DNA of 64,000 bases from Salinarchaeum sp. IM2453 (GTDB taxonomy: Archaea > Halobacteriota > Halobacteria > Halobacteriales > Salinarchaeaceae), in NCBI RefSeq assembly GCF_019693215.1, contig NZ_CP081183.1, positions 2,173,226 through 2,237,225 of the forward strand, written 5' to 3'. Both the position numbers and the translations under genes were made by a program. The notes under the pieces were generated by a model. That model saw nothing but the letters and a program-made list of their open reading frames with translations. It was not told the origin of the DNA and searched no databases. Shown piece after piece: positions 8,103-17,147 of this stretch. Within the stretch, counting starts at the first letter, position 1. Each line of letters opens with the position of its first letter.

Positions 8103-9182
8103 CTATTCCATCTCTTCCAAGATCTCGTCGGGATTCTGAATGTCTGCTTCGGTCTCTCCTTCTTTGATAGCTTGTGCTTCTTGCTCTATCTGTTCGAGAT
8201 CAGCATTGGCTTCTTGACCTATTTCATCAAGAATTTCTTCGATATCGTCAATTCCGAGCAGTTCGCGGGTCTCCTCATCAAATCCAAGGCTATCAAGTGG
8301 TCCATCTTGTGTTTGGACATCGGAGCCAGTAAGATGCTTGCCATATCGGCCAACCAACGATGACAGTTCTTGTGGAACAATAAATGTGCTTGATTCACCC
8401 TGTCCAATTTCCTCAAGTGTTTCCATTCCTTTGTCGATCACTGCTCGTTCACCCATGGACTCAGCAGCGCGGGATGATAGTACTGTGGAAATAGCGTCAC
8501 CCTGTGCTTCGAGAATCTGACTTTGCTTTTCTCCTTGTGCACGGATAATACTGGACTGTTTTTCACCTTCTGCTCGTTCAACAGCACTGCGTCGTTCACC
8601 CTGTGCTTCAAGGATCATTGCACGGCGTTTTCGCTCAGCAGACGTCTGTTTCTCCATGGCTCGTTGGACATCCTTTGATGGGTTTACCTCACGAACTTCG
8701 ACTGATTCAACGCGAATTCCCCACTCGTCAGTGGGTTCATCCAATTCCTCACGAATTCGAGCGTTGATCTCTTGTCGTTTGTTCAGGGTGTCATCAAGCT
8801 CCATGTCCCCGATAACCGCTCGTAAAGTTGTCTGGGCAAGATTTGAGACTGCTTCTTTGTAGTTCTCGACTTCTAAAAATGCCTTCTTCGCATCCATTAC
8901 CTTGATGTAGACGACAGCGTCTGCGGTCACTGGTGAGTTATCTCGTGTAATTGCTTCTTGTCGCGGTATATCGATTGTCTGGGTCCGCATATCGAACCGA
9001 TATGTCTTGGACACAAATGGCGGGACAAAATTGATCCCTGGCTCTAATAGCTCGCGGTAGTCTCCGAGGATAGTCAATGCCCGCTTTTCGTACGCATCGA
9101 CAATCTCTATGGAACTATAAATCGCTATGACAATTAACGTCAGTAGCAATATTCCAACGAATAGTGTCGTGAGTGCAACCAT
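8103..9182 (-). CDS. SPFH/Band 7 (stomatin-like) membrane protein
   Basis: A 359-residue protein with one N-terminal transmembrane helix (residues ~4-25). The SPFH domain follows at ~28-180 (YEKRALTILGDYRELLEPGI, RQEAITRDNSPVTADAVVYI), then a coiled coil with repeated EAQGE/RAQGE units (~195-235) and an acidic tail. Such proteins oligomerise at the membrane and organise microdomains or regulate FtsH-type proteases. The usual NfeD partner is not adjacent. Gene start at 9182 places the ATG directly before the hydrophobic segment. Confidence 0.9.
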   Translation of the reverse strand: MVALTTLFVGILLLTLIVIAIYSSIEIVDAYEKRALTILGDYRELLEPGINFVPPFVSKTYRFDMRTQTIDIPRQEAITRDNSPVTADAVVYIKVMDAKKAFLEVENYKEAVSNLAQTTLRAVIGDMELDDTLNKRQEINARIREELDEPTDEWGIRVESVEVREVNPSKDVQRAMEKQTSAERKRRAMILEAQGERRSAVERAEGEKQSSIIRAQGEKQSQILEAQGDAISTVLSSRAAESMGERAVIDKGMETLEEIGQGESSTFIVPQELSSLVGRYGKHLTGSDVQTQDGPLDSLGFDEETRELLGIDDIEEILDEIGQEANADLEQIEQEAQAIKEGETEADIQNPDEILEEME

Positions 9183-9319
9183 AGCCTACTATTCGGGAGA
9201 CATCCGGGAAAGTCTTATCCTTGGCTGGATTCGCTGTACACCGTATCGCTAACCACCCTCAGTGGACGTTCCTAATTACTAATTAGCAGATACGGTTGGC
9301 GTACTTGTCTTATTTCTCA

Positions 9320-9697
9320 TTATGCCTTGTCTGGATTGTACGCCTCAACTGAATCCACTGGATGCAGGAACGTTTGAATTTCAACCGTTCGCCCTTCTGG
9401 GTCTGTCGCAAAACACTGGTAAATATCAAACGCGTCGTTCGTTGTTGGTGGCTCCTCTACGGCTGATCCTAATTTGTCTGCCAACTGGTCAACCGCTTTC
9501 TGGTCTTTAACGAGAATCGTAATTATTCCGTCTGTTTCCGCCTTGTCCCCATCACAAAATCCAACAAGAATATTCTCGTGCTGGAGAATCGTACATCCAG
9601 CCTCCTGTTCGAGCCATACCTCCATGCCAATTTGGTTGCAATAAAAATCGACAATCTGATCGCGTCGTTCAGTCCGGAAGAAGACAATGCCACCCAT
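9320..9697 (-). CDS. VOC (glyoxalase/bleomycin-resistance) superfamily protein
   Basis: The VOC fold is visible from MGGIVFFRTERRDQIVDFY onward, with CTILQHENILVGFC in the middle and DPEGRTVEIQTFL near the end, which is the last metal-ligand strand. The open frame extends upstream to 9868, but that extension (with CPVCEDHNMC) is unlike VOC proteins. I prefer ATG 9697, which has a TATA-like TTTATT about 28 bp before it and may be leaderless. Substrate is unknown. Alternative starts are 9745 and 9868. Confidence 0.75.
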   Translation of the reverse strand: MGGIVFFRTERRDQIVDFYCNQIGMEVWLEQEAGCTILQHENILVGFCDGDKAETDGIITILVKDQKAVDQLADKLGSAVEEPPTTNDAFDIYQCFATDPEGRTVEIQTFLHPVDSVEAYNPDKA

Positions 9698-9868
9698 GTA
9701 TAACTCGTTTGGGTATCCGAATAAATGCCCATCGGCTCGACACATGTTGTGATCTTCACACACTGGGCACCTAAAGTCAAAAACGACATTAAGCAAAATA
9801 CTCCACGTTTTATGTCCAAATGATAGTTTTCTCAAGTTCTCCGACTTATCAGATATGACCCTGTTCAA

Positions 9869-10515
9869 CTGTATCTCACAGAGAATCTGTTTTTGTGTCA
9901 GCTGGAACGTCTGAACGGTCCAATGGGATTATACGCTGATATTGTCAGAAGTTTAAGAGAATATGGATCATGGCACTAACGCTGTCGTCTGTGATATGGA
10001 ACTGGTCTGAGATCTGCAATTACCCCATAGGCGGCGTGTCTGACTCACCCTGTTCGGCGACATTCGATGTATGCTCGGACTCATTTGTCACAGCATATAT
10101 CACTGCTGGATCATGCTCAAATAACGCCGCACTCGTTTACTGCCAACCCCGACATCGGTCTCAAGGCGACAGTTGTTCTTGATCTGAATTTCTGCAGACA
10201 CCGGATCACGGTATGTTCAGACATACTCCACTCGTTGTGTCTGAACCCGATAACACTCGCGTAGATATTTATACAGAAGCCTCTCATGAAAATTAACTGC
10301 TGAGTTTCTCAGAATTACCGAAGCAGGGGTGAAAAATTGTCTCTAGGTTGTTTACGACGTTCATTGACACTTTTTTTGAACATCCACGACTACCCTTCCA
10401 ACCTTTGCGAAAATACAGCGCAAACAATAGAATCTTTATTTAGTATAATACATATGATATTAATAAAATCAAAAAAAATTATTAAGAGTTGACAAAGCAC
10501 ATAACATAATTAATA
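9869..10515. other. 650-bp gap without a recognised gene
   Basis: Short frames only, none with native codon use. The last ~110 bp (10405-10515) are strongly AT-rich with several TATA-like stretches and act as the promoter region of the DoxX gene. Confidence 0.5.
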
Positions 10516-11889
10516 ATGCCTGCAATAAGCGGGGCCGCAGTGAACACTGATAAATCGATGTCTGAAAATAAGACAAGCTCATGGATTGGTGCGACTAGAG
10601 TTTTGGTTGGACTTTTATTGGCATACGAGCTTGCTTTCGGCGGGTGGTGGAAGCTTAATACGGATTGGATAGGCATCGGAGCGGGGGGACCACTCGCTGC
10701 TCGTGCTGCTCGTGCTGTCTCTGACGGGACATATATCTGGTATTCTGTTATTCTTGAAACCGTTGTAATTCCGTACGCTTGGGTTTGGAGCAATCTAGCA
10801 CTGGCCCTTCAGTTATTGTTTGCTCTCGCTCTTTTGTTCGGGTTCTGGACCCGTCCAGCGGCAGTCATTGGAGTCCTATACTTTATGACTGTGTTCAATA
10901 TGGGCACAATCCGAACCTCCCCAACATTCGCCGTTGCAATTGCTTTTTTGCTCGTTACTAATGCCGGATATCATTACGGACTTGATGCATGGATTCGACA
11001 ACAATCTGGAAAGTGGGCACAGTGGTCTGACAGAATTGCTTCGTTTGGGTCAATATCTCGATCTCGGCATCCGTATATCGCTGCCTCTGCTGCCCTTATC
11101 GGATTGTACTACCTACTGACAATCCCTGAGCGAGGATATGCATTTGCTGATGGGTTGGCTCTTGTCGGAGTCGAACTCACACTACTGAGTGCTGTCGTCG
11201 CTGGTGGCTTTGCATTGGCGTACCGCGGTGCCAACGTGATTTCACTTGCTGCTGACGGACTTCGTGTCTTTATAGGATATCGGCTGCTTCATGAAGTGTT
11301 TGTTCGGATTGACCCAGGAGTAAACACTTTACCTGGATGGGCACCGCTTGAGTCACAAGAGGCAGTGTTTACAGATATCGCAGCTGCTCACATATCACCT
11401 GTTACGATATTTATTGAGGCTGTCATCCTTCCAATACTCCCTGCTTGGGTGATCTTCTTTGCAGTGATCCAGACCGTATCTGGAATTGCTTTGTTTATTG
11501 GCTACCGAACGCGTTTATTTGGATTCATTACGGTTGGCTATCTTGTTATGCTCATCGCGCTTGGATTTGTCCGGTTAGCTCCGCTGTTACTGATGAGTGC
11601 TATCCCTGCAGCCACTCTTGGTGGCAGATATGCAAGTATTGACAGTATTAATGGTCGATCACAGAACCCGATGACGGTTACATTCTCTCAACTTCCCGTC
11701 TCCTCTCAAACGATGTTATACGGTCTGAGCGTCATTTCAGTTGTTTTTGTTGTGGTAGGGCTTGTGCTTGGTGTTGAGCCAAGTGGATATAGATCAACAA
11801 CAGGACAAATTAGTCTAGTAATGATTGGGTTTACTATTGCTGCTTTAGTATTCGGAGCACAGGGCTTTTCATCGCCAGAACAGACCTAA
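10516..11889 (+). CDS. DoxX-family multi-pass membrane protein
   Basis: A 457-residue integral membrane protein with about ten to twelve hydrophobic segments in two related halves. The first half starts RVLVGLLLAYELAFGGWWKL, a DoxX-type first helix; the second contains GYRLLHEVFVRIDPG and more helices. DoxX proteins are implicated in quinone-linked oxidation (thiosulfate:quinone oxidoreductase) or redox sensing, but many are uncharacterised, so function is open. The start could be 10516 or the ATG at 10558 (MSENKTSSW), which would place the first helix nearer the N-terminus. Confidence 0.8.
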   Translation: MPAISGAAVNTDKSMSENKTSSWIGATRVLVGLLLAYELAFGGWWKLNTDWIGIGAGGPLAARAARAVSDGTYIWYSVILETVVIPYAWVWSNLALALQLLFALALLFGFWTRPAAVIGVLYFMTVFNMGTIRTSPTFAVAIAFLLVTNAGYHYGLDAWIRQQSGKWAQWSDRIASFGSISRSRHPYIAASAALIGLYYLLTIPERGYAFADGLALVGVELTLLSAVVAGGFALAYRGANVISLAADGLRVFIGYRLLHEVFVRIDPGVNTLPGWAPLESQEAVFTDIAAAHISPVTIFIEAVILPILPAWVIFFAVIQTVSGIALFIGYRTRLFGFITVGYLVMLIALGFVRLAPLLLMSAIPAATLGGRYASIDSINGRSQNPMTVTFSQLPVSSQTMLYGLSVISVVFVVVGLVLGVEPSGYRSTTGQISLVMIGFTIAALVFGAQGFSSPEQT

Positions 11890-12814
11890 CCGTTAAACGA
11901 CTGACTCGAGTCAAAAAATCAGGTGAGACAGAATAAGGGAACTGTTTCTCTAGCTAGCAGATGATAACCGTAATTAAGTAATTTACCACCTGATATTGCA
12001 ATCTTCTCGCACTCAAAAAGCGTACATGTCGCAAGGTACTAGACCGGTGATAACTGATAGCAGAAGGTAATACTGGGTTTAGGAGCTTTCACAGTAGACC
12101 TTTCGGGAGAGCCTTGATTGATAACTCGGGAAAATTGACCCTGTATACTTTTGATAGATAGATGTCCGCTCTATTCATGTATCCTTGAATTGCAGAAATA
12201 GCTGCTATCAGCTTCTACTCAATCCACTCGGTTTATTCTGCGTACCCTGGCCGACCCGCTAATCAATGTATATTCAACCCGACAGCAATCTTTGATTAGC
12301 GGGCTAGTATGGTTGTTACAGTCGCAATTTATGGATGCGATAATATTTGATAGGCCACTTTGTCCGGAGCTTTTGAGCTTCAGATGCAAACAGACAGACT
12401 ATGTGTATTCCAAAAGTAGATCACACTGCCATTACGCGGTCGTGAGGCAAACGCCCATCTGGGGTGTAGATGAAGTCGACAATTAGGAGCCAATCAGTAA
12501 TGAGAGCGCCAGTCCGACGTTTTGATTCTTTACCGATATGTAGACATGACTGTCCTAGGGTTGTTTGACCGCCTTGGTAAACGAATCATATCGGAATTCG
12601 GGCCACGCCACATCTGAGGAAATCTCTTTCGGGCCGCCGGCCGTAGATCCTGGCAAACACGGTGCCTCTGCATCCCATGTCGGGATCGGAGACGGCAGCC
12701 TGGCCCTGACAAGAGATACATCAGACCGATTGATCTGCAAACCTGAATCTCCCAACCGAGCGGTACGGTACCGTAAGGGGGGAGCCAATATCATCAATTT
12801 GTTGTCGATTCGAA
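11890..12814. other. Gene-poor region with an isolated inverted repeat
   Basis: No recognised gene. It holds a perfect 12-bp inverted repeat (12255-12303). From about 12560 base composition rises in GC, continuing into the lipoprotein gene, which suggests a transferred block. Frames in 12530-12843 exist on both strands but none shows a known domain. Confidence 0.45.
12255..12303. repeat. Perfect 12-bp inverted repeat
   Basis: CCCGCTAATCAA at 12255-12266 and its exact complement TTGATTAGCGGG at 12292-12303, separated by 25 AT-rich bases. It could be the ends of a very small element, a regulator site or a hairpin. No second copy was noticed. Confidence 0.6.
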
Positions 12815-13035
12815 TTAGTCAAGCACAAGAAGTGGGCCGCTAAGCCCGCCGGTTCCAATCGAGCTAATCAACCAGACTACTATCAGGATGATCACACCGA
12901 TTACAACGAGTTTTCGAGCAAACCGATTATGATGCGTGCGATCACGAGCCCTAAGATTACGAGCACAAAGACTCCGACGAGAAACGCGGCCGGGCCCATG
13001 AACAACGGCGCCACTATGGCTACCCCGGGTATCAT
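12815..13035 (-). pseudogene. Small membrane protein gene with an apparent frameshift
   Basis: An ATG at 13035 overlaps the stop of the lipoprotein gene (ATGA). The frame reads MIPGVAIVAPLFMGPAAFLV and VFVLVILGLVIARIIIGLLE, then stops at 12901 after 44 residues. A second frame continues at the same place with RKLVVIGVIILIVVWLISSI and ends at 12815. A one-base change near 12920 would give a single protein of about 73 residues with two transmembrane helices. Either a broken gene or a small gene followed by a dead tail. It was probably co-transcribed with the lipoprotein. Confidence 0.55.
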
Positions 13036-13616
13036 TCTTCATCTTCATACTCGACAGTGATTCCATCAGCGACCGGTTGGAGTACGTACCCGTCAGCTTC
13101 TCTACGCTTAACAGGCGTGAAATCTCCTGTAAAGACTGTGCGGGTATCTTCCCGGATCTCGAATGACTGGTTAAATGTCAGTGGTGCCTCTCCTGGCACC
13201 TCAACGGTCGCGTCAGAGCCATCCTCAAGCGTCGCATCAATCTCATCAATATCCAACTGCAGGAAATCATAGGTCGCCACATTGAGTTCACGCTCGTCGA
13301 TAAGCTGGGTGGTCTCATCCTGTAATTCGACTAAGTCGGCTTGCTGAGCCTCATCGTATTCGTAGTACTCACGGTTGGCTGGCTCTTCGTTATCTTCGTC
13401 ACCGGCCTCTGCTTCTTCTGGGCCGAGCCACATGCCGACAATCGTCACAATGCAGGACGCGAAATCGGCAATATCACCAGGCTGATCGGTAACTTGTGTT
13501 GCAAGCGTTCCGGTGGCGTCATCTCCGAAACATCCCGCGAGCGACGCCATCCCTGCAGCAGTACTGGTGGCGATCAAATATGTTCGTCTACTGGCTGACT
13601 TCTCTTTTTCATCCAT
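13032..13616 (-). CDS. DUF4382-like Tat lipoprotein
   Basis: A 194-residue exported protein. The N-terminus carries twin arginines (SASRRTYLIA), a hydrophobic stretch and a lipobox-like SLAGC at residues ~25-29, typical of haloarchaeal Tat lipoproteins. The mature part (TLATQVTDQPGDIADFASCI, then LQLDIDEIDATLEDG) matches the pattern of DUF4382, a beta-sandwich domain of unknown role. It is very acidic. A small membrane protein gene overlaps its stop by 4 bp, suggesting a two-gene unit. Confidence 0.8.
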   Translation of the reverse strand: MDEKEKSASRRTYLIATSTAAGMASLAGCFGDDATGTLATQVTDQPGDIADFASCIVTIVGMWLGPEEAEAGDEDNEEPANREYYEYDEAQQADLVELQDETTQLIDERELNVATYDFLQLDIDEIDATLEDGSDATVEVPGEAPLTFNQSFEIREDTRTVFTGDFTPVKRREADGYVLQPVADGITVEYEDEE

Positions 13617-13748
13617 TGTTAATATTTTATATTTATCCGATGCTAATACTTATGAATATTCCTTAAGATTATCTCTCTCAGACGAGTATAGCCATCGTGA
13701 TCGTTGTCGTTGACTGCGGCGTATACTGGGTGTCCGATTACTGTTGTA

Positions 13749-13985
13749 CTACAATGGTATCGCTGTGGCGACATTAGCGGAGAGGGCAGCAACCTCAGTT
13801 GAATTGGCATTGGAGACGAGGGTACTGATTGTTTCTCCTAGACTAGTTTCGCTCACACTGATGCTATCAAGTACGTCACTCACGAACTCCGGTACTGCGT
13901 CTGGAAGGCCCTCAGCTGGGCCTTGACTCGGGGATTGATTCTCTGCGTTCTGTACTGCATTGTTCGCGTCTTCTGGTTGCGTCAT
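13749..13985 (-). CDS. Small acidic hypothetical protein
   Basis: A 78-residue protein, Asn/Gln/Glu-rich at the N-terminus, with a likely amphipathic helical part (VPEFVSDVLDSISVSETSLG). No cysteines or clear membrane segment. The family is not recognised. Low GC flanks and the acidic composition favour a real gene, but evidence is thin. Confidence 0.45.
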   Translation of the reverse strand: MTQPEDANNAVQNAENQSPSQGPAEGLPDAVPEFVSDVLDSISVSETSLGETISTLVSNANSTEVAALSANVATAIPL

Positions 13986-14307
13986 TGCATCCGATAAAAC
14001 ACGATCGGTAGGGATAAAAGGGAAATACCATATCGTCGGATTAACCCGAGTATGATCGATTTTTACCTGAGTTAGTTCCCTTTTGCTCCATTTTTATCAA
14101 GCAAACAGTCGGTTACGAATTATGGGCTTCTGTTTAGCAATATAACTTTGAGATCCTCTTCGTACGCGCTCTGGTTGGACTGCATATTTGGCGAACGCTA
14201 CGATATTTCGTCGAAGCTGATCAGTGGTAGATAACGGCTATGCTCCGGGTTCGAGTGTTTTTTATGGCCGTCACGATAGGTTTTGGTCTACTTTGGATTA
14301 CTATTGT

Positions 14308-14451
14308 TTACCGTACCGCTACACCTCTCACGTCACTGCTAGTGTCCTTTAACCAGATTCGATGGCCACAGTACGGGCATCGGATGTTTAATCTATCGCT
14401 GTACTGGCCAGGGATAACTTCTTTTTTACATCTTACACAAGTGTAGTTCAT
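14308..14451 (-). CDS. RpoP-like zinc ribbon (RNA polymerase subunit P paralogue)
   Basis: A 47-residue ORF starting MNYTCVRCKKEV, continuing IRCPYCGHRIWLKDTSSDVR and ending GVAVR. The two CxxC pairs and the CPYCGHRI-K pattern match archaeal RNA polymerase subunit P (Rpb12-like), whose usual form has CPYCGHR followed by LKERSRDVKEV. It is probably a divergent paralogue, since rpoP normally sits with ribosomal protein genes. The SUI1-like gene lies 108 bp upstream on the same strand, so both may be expressed together. Confidence 0.75.
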   Translation of the reverse strand: MNYTCVRCKKEVIPGQYSDRLNIRCPYCGHRIWLKDTSSDVRGVAVR

Positions 14452-14559
14452 GGCTAATCGTGGAAATTGAGGTATTGATCTGTTGCTCGTCTGCGGTAGT
14501 TATTTGACTGGTAACTCCGAGAGGACTCTTTCCCGATTTGGGGGACATGAGTAACTGAT

Positions 14560-14853
14560 TTATCTTTCAACATTGTATCCATGCTCTTTGAGAATTCCCG
14601 GCAACGCATCGCGGTGATCCCCTTGGAGTTCAATCCGGCCATCCTCGACGGTACCGCCGGCGGCGACTTGTGATTTAAGATCAGAAGCAAGGGATGAGAT
14701 ATCGGTTTGGTCCATGTCAAACCCTTCGACAATCGTTACTGCTTTTCCGTACCGTCGTTCTTCAGTTTGTATTCGGAGTGACTGCTCGGATTTTGAGAGG
14801 TCACTGTTACTATCAAGTTCCTCAAGCAGTTCATCGATCGTGTCGTCTTTCAC
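14560..14853 (-). CDS. SUI1/eIF1-family translation initiation factor homologue
   Basis: A 97-residue protein with an acidic N-terminal extension (~30 residues) and a SUI1 domain: RRYGKAVTIVEGFD, then LASDLKSQVAAGGTVEDGRI and ELQGDHRDALPGILKEHGY. These are the hallmark strands and GGT turn of SUI1/eIF1, which monitors start-codon selection on the small ribosomal subunit. It neighbours an RpoP-like gene. It may be a second copy of the family, as haloarchaea usually encode another SUI1 near other translation genes (inference). Confidence 0.9.
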   Translation of the reverse strand: MKDDTIDELLEELDSNSDLSKSEQSLRIQTEERRYGKAVTIVEGFDMDQTDISSLASDLKSQVAAGGTVEDGRIELQGDHRDALPGILKEHGYNVER

Positions 14854-15174
14854 ATATTAAATTAGGTGTCTATATTATTAACTCTGATGGACAAAAAAGT
14901 GATATTAGATCAAAAGTGTGTTGACTCAGCCAACTAAGTATCGAAGAAAATTGGAAACAAGACACTCGTAGGCGTATGATTTGATCGAGGGACTGAGCGA
15001 CGCAAGCATTATCTATAATGCAGATACCAGTCTTGGATTATTAGCCACAGCAGTATCAAGACGGAAATCCCCCCGTTTACAGGTGTGGATGAAGTCAATA
15101 ACTGTGATCTGATTCACACTCGTCGCTCTGGCCGGATATTCCAGAGTATCTATAGGGTAATCTTTGTCCGACTC

Positions 15175-15365
15175 AAATCACTCGATGACGACATAAAACA
15201 ACGGCAACTCCGAGTCATTGGGTGAGATCCACAGAGAACCCACCGGCAGATAGGGGCAGCGGCTGCCTGAATCAGACAGCGCTTTGTTGACCGCAAAACT
15301 ATAATCTCCCGCCCCAAGCGGCATCGGGGGAATCCCATTACATCAGTTGCGTGGAAGAAGTAAAG
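15175..15365 (-). repeat. Family C element end (IS1341-type left end)
   Basis: Reverse-complement similarity over ~190 bp to 44069-44260: CTTCTTCCACGCAACTGA..., GCCGCTTGGGGCGGGAGATT and GTTGCCGTTGTTTTA in the same order. The copy at 44 kb retains both ends; here only the left part is visible. Confidence 0.7.
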
Positions 15366-15467
15366 ACGGGGAACGTGATGGATATGTTCCTTCCGTTGAC
15401 GTTGATAAATTCCGACATATAGCCAGCTGAAAAACATCTGTAGAGAAAGCCGACACCCATATTGACT

Positions 15468-15900
15468 ATGACATTTGAGGATACAGATATATCTGCACAC
15501 CTCATCAAACGGTTTCGAGACGAACCAGACTGATATCGACCAGCCTATTTAAGAAGTATGAGAACAGCAATCTCAAGAAGTTCCATGGCACACGGTATGT
15601 TGTTGGCCACATGGGAAAGGAGCAAACCCCAATCATAAGTGATCTCCTGGCCGTACAAGGCCTGACACAGCTTGTTGAGTTCAAGAACGCTATACTGTTA
15701 TCAGAGATCGCTGCCCCACTGAAATGTATTCATGTGGGGATTTCGGTGAAACAACAACGCGACAGCTCATTGGCCATCTTGACCAGCAGCCAGACGGACT
15801 TGATAAGTGCTTAGAAGAGATGGCCGAACTATCTGATGTCCCACCGCATCTGGTGGTAGCTGCTGAAGACCTTCACTGTAGGAGCTGGATATCTAAATAT
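15468..15900 (+). pseudogene. Frameshifted hypothetical gene remnant
   Basis: Three frames fit consecutively: MTFEDTDISAHLIKRFRDEP (from 15468), then FKKYENSNLKKFHGTRYVVG and IISDLLAVQGLTQLVEFKNA (to about 15725), then CGDFGETTTRQLIGHLDQQ and MAELSDVPPHLVVAAEDLH. Each piece looks like globular protein but stops separate them, so this is a decayed gene with at least two indels. Family not recognised. Confidence 0.45.
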
Positions 15901-16449
15901 AAGCTCTATATTGTCGGCGAAGTTGATTGTTACAATAACCAGAGCGAATGGACCTGATTTATATGCCATCGATACAAGGCCTGCGACATTTGTAACCTCC
16001 ATGTCCAAAACCAAATCGAAAGCTTCGGAATATACATTTAAATATGCTGTACCTATCTATCTTTGAATTGAACTGAGCCCAAAACTTAAATACTCTATAT
16101 ATCGACACCCTGATCCTTGTCTATAGTAAATTTCTGCTGCCGAAATCCATGACAAATATGGGCAAATCACCTTTATACTGTTCCTTTGCTGTAAATTTAT
16201 AGATATTCAACATATCTCAGATCCTTTCTTTGATTCGTACCTTGTAGAGAGTGGAGGTCATGTTTGAGAATCTGTATTGCTATGAGCTATACAATAGTTT
16301 GTATTATGAATAAAATAAATCAATATTACTACATTATTGTCGCTAATACTGGCGCTCTTATAATGTCGTATTATAAATATTACTTTTATTTTCTCACATT
16401 GAGTTGATACAGAGGGAGATTAGCTTTTGACTACAGTAATTTCCCACGT

Positions 16450-17052
16450 ATGGGAAAACCATCATTTGGGTCCGTCCAAGCAGAGCCAACACTAGTAGTT
16501 GCTGACATAACTCCTGTTGATGGTTGCCCTGTCCTTGAGATTTCAGGTAATATTATTTCTATTCAACGCGCAACACGACAAGACCATACACTCTGTGAAT
16601 GCATCATTCAAACACAAGATTCGCAACTAAGTGCTAAAAAATACAATATTCCGGAAGACGCTCAATGTTTTTGCCGACAGTTGGATTGTATTGGATGTCC
16701 ACCACACGTTCGTAGTGTATCAGGAGACATAATTCGCATTGAACTATATCTTCCTAACCGCAGATTTCTTCGGAGAATCCTTTCTGAAATTGAAGCTAGT
16801 ACTGATTCAGTTGATATAATAAGCATCACAAATGAACGTTCGGAGAGACCTTCTGACTTGACCCGGGTTAAGCTTGATAGATTAACAACAAAACAGAAAG
16901 AGGCTCTCAAAGTTGCAACTAAGAATGGGTATTTCTCTGATCCGCGATCCGTTAACATGGAAGAACTTGCGTCACAGCTTGGGATTACTGCTTCTGCATT
17001 TGCAAAGCGACTTAGATCTGCCCAACGACAAGTTTTTACACAGCTTTATTAG
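16450..17052 (+). CDS. Bat-type (HTH_10) transcriptional regulator
   Basis: A 200-residue protein. The C-terminal ~55 residues form the bacterio-opsin-activator-type helix-turn-helix: LTTKQKEALKVATKNGYF, then NMEELASQLGITASAFAKRL. The N-terminal ~140 residues are a ligand or sensor part with a Cys cluster (CFCRQLDCIGCPPH) that could bind metal or sense redox state. It precedes the AOR operon by 95 bp in the same direction and is the natural candidate for its regulator (inference). Confidence 0.85.
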   Translation: MGKPSFGSVQAEPTLVVADITPVDGCPVLEISGNIISIQRATRQDHTLCECIIQTQDSQLSAKKYNIPEDAQCFCRQLDCIGCPPHVRSVSGDIIRIELYLPNRRFLRRILSEIEASTDSVDIISITNERSERPSDLTRVKLDRLTTKQKEALKVATKNGYFSDPRSVNMEELASQLGITASAFAKRLRSAQRQVFTQLY

Positions 17053-17083
17053 TACCAGATATTGGTTAATGATACCGTGTACC

Positions 17084-17092
17084 ATATAAATT
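17084..17092 (+). promoter_or_regulatory. TATA-like element before the AOR operon
   Basis: ATATAAATT about 60 bp before the first start codon, in an otherwise AT-rich 95-bp spacer. Position allows a short leader. No operator repeat was noticed. Confidence 0.4.
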
Positions 17093-17147
17093 GTTTCACA
17101 TATTGAAGTGAATTCTTACTGACTCTTTGCATAAATGAATAACGTAT

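Larger units (their letters stand above)
14854..16449. other. 1.6-kb gene-poor region with IS scars
   Basis: Contains a family C element end (15175-15365, minus orientation), a frameshifted coding remnant (15468-15900) and about 450 bp of strongly AT-rich DNA (15960-16449) that leads into the Bat-type regulator. No intact gene seen. Confidence 0.55.

Noticed and set aside
13749-13985. Antitoxin or small regulator pair near 13.7 kb
   Set aside because: No partner gene and no DNA-binding motif in the 78-residue ORF; left as hypothetical.
15150-15500. 116-codon minus-strand frame
   Set aside because: It coincides with a family C element end that is non-coding in the 44-kb copy.
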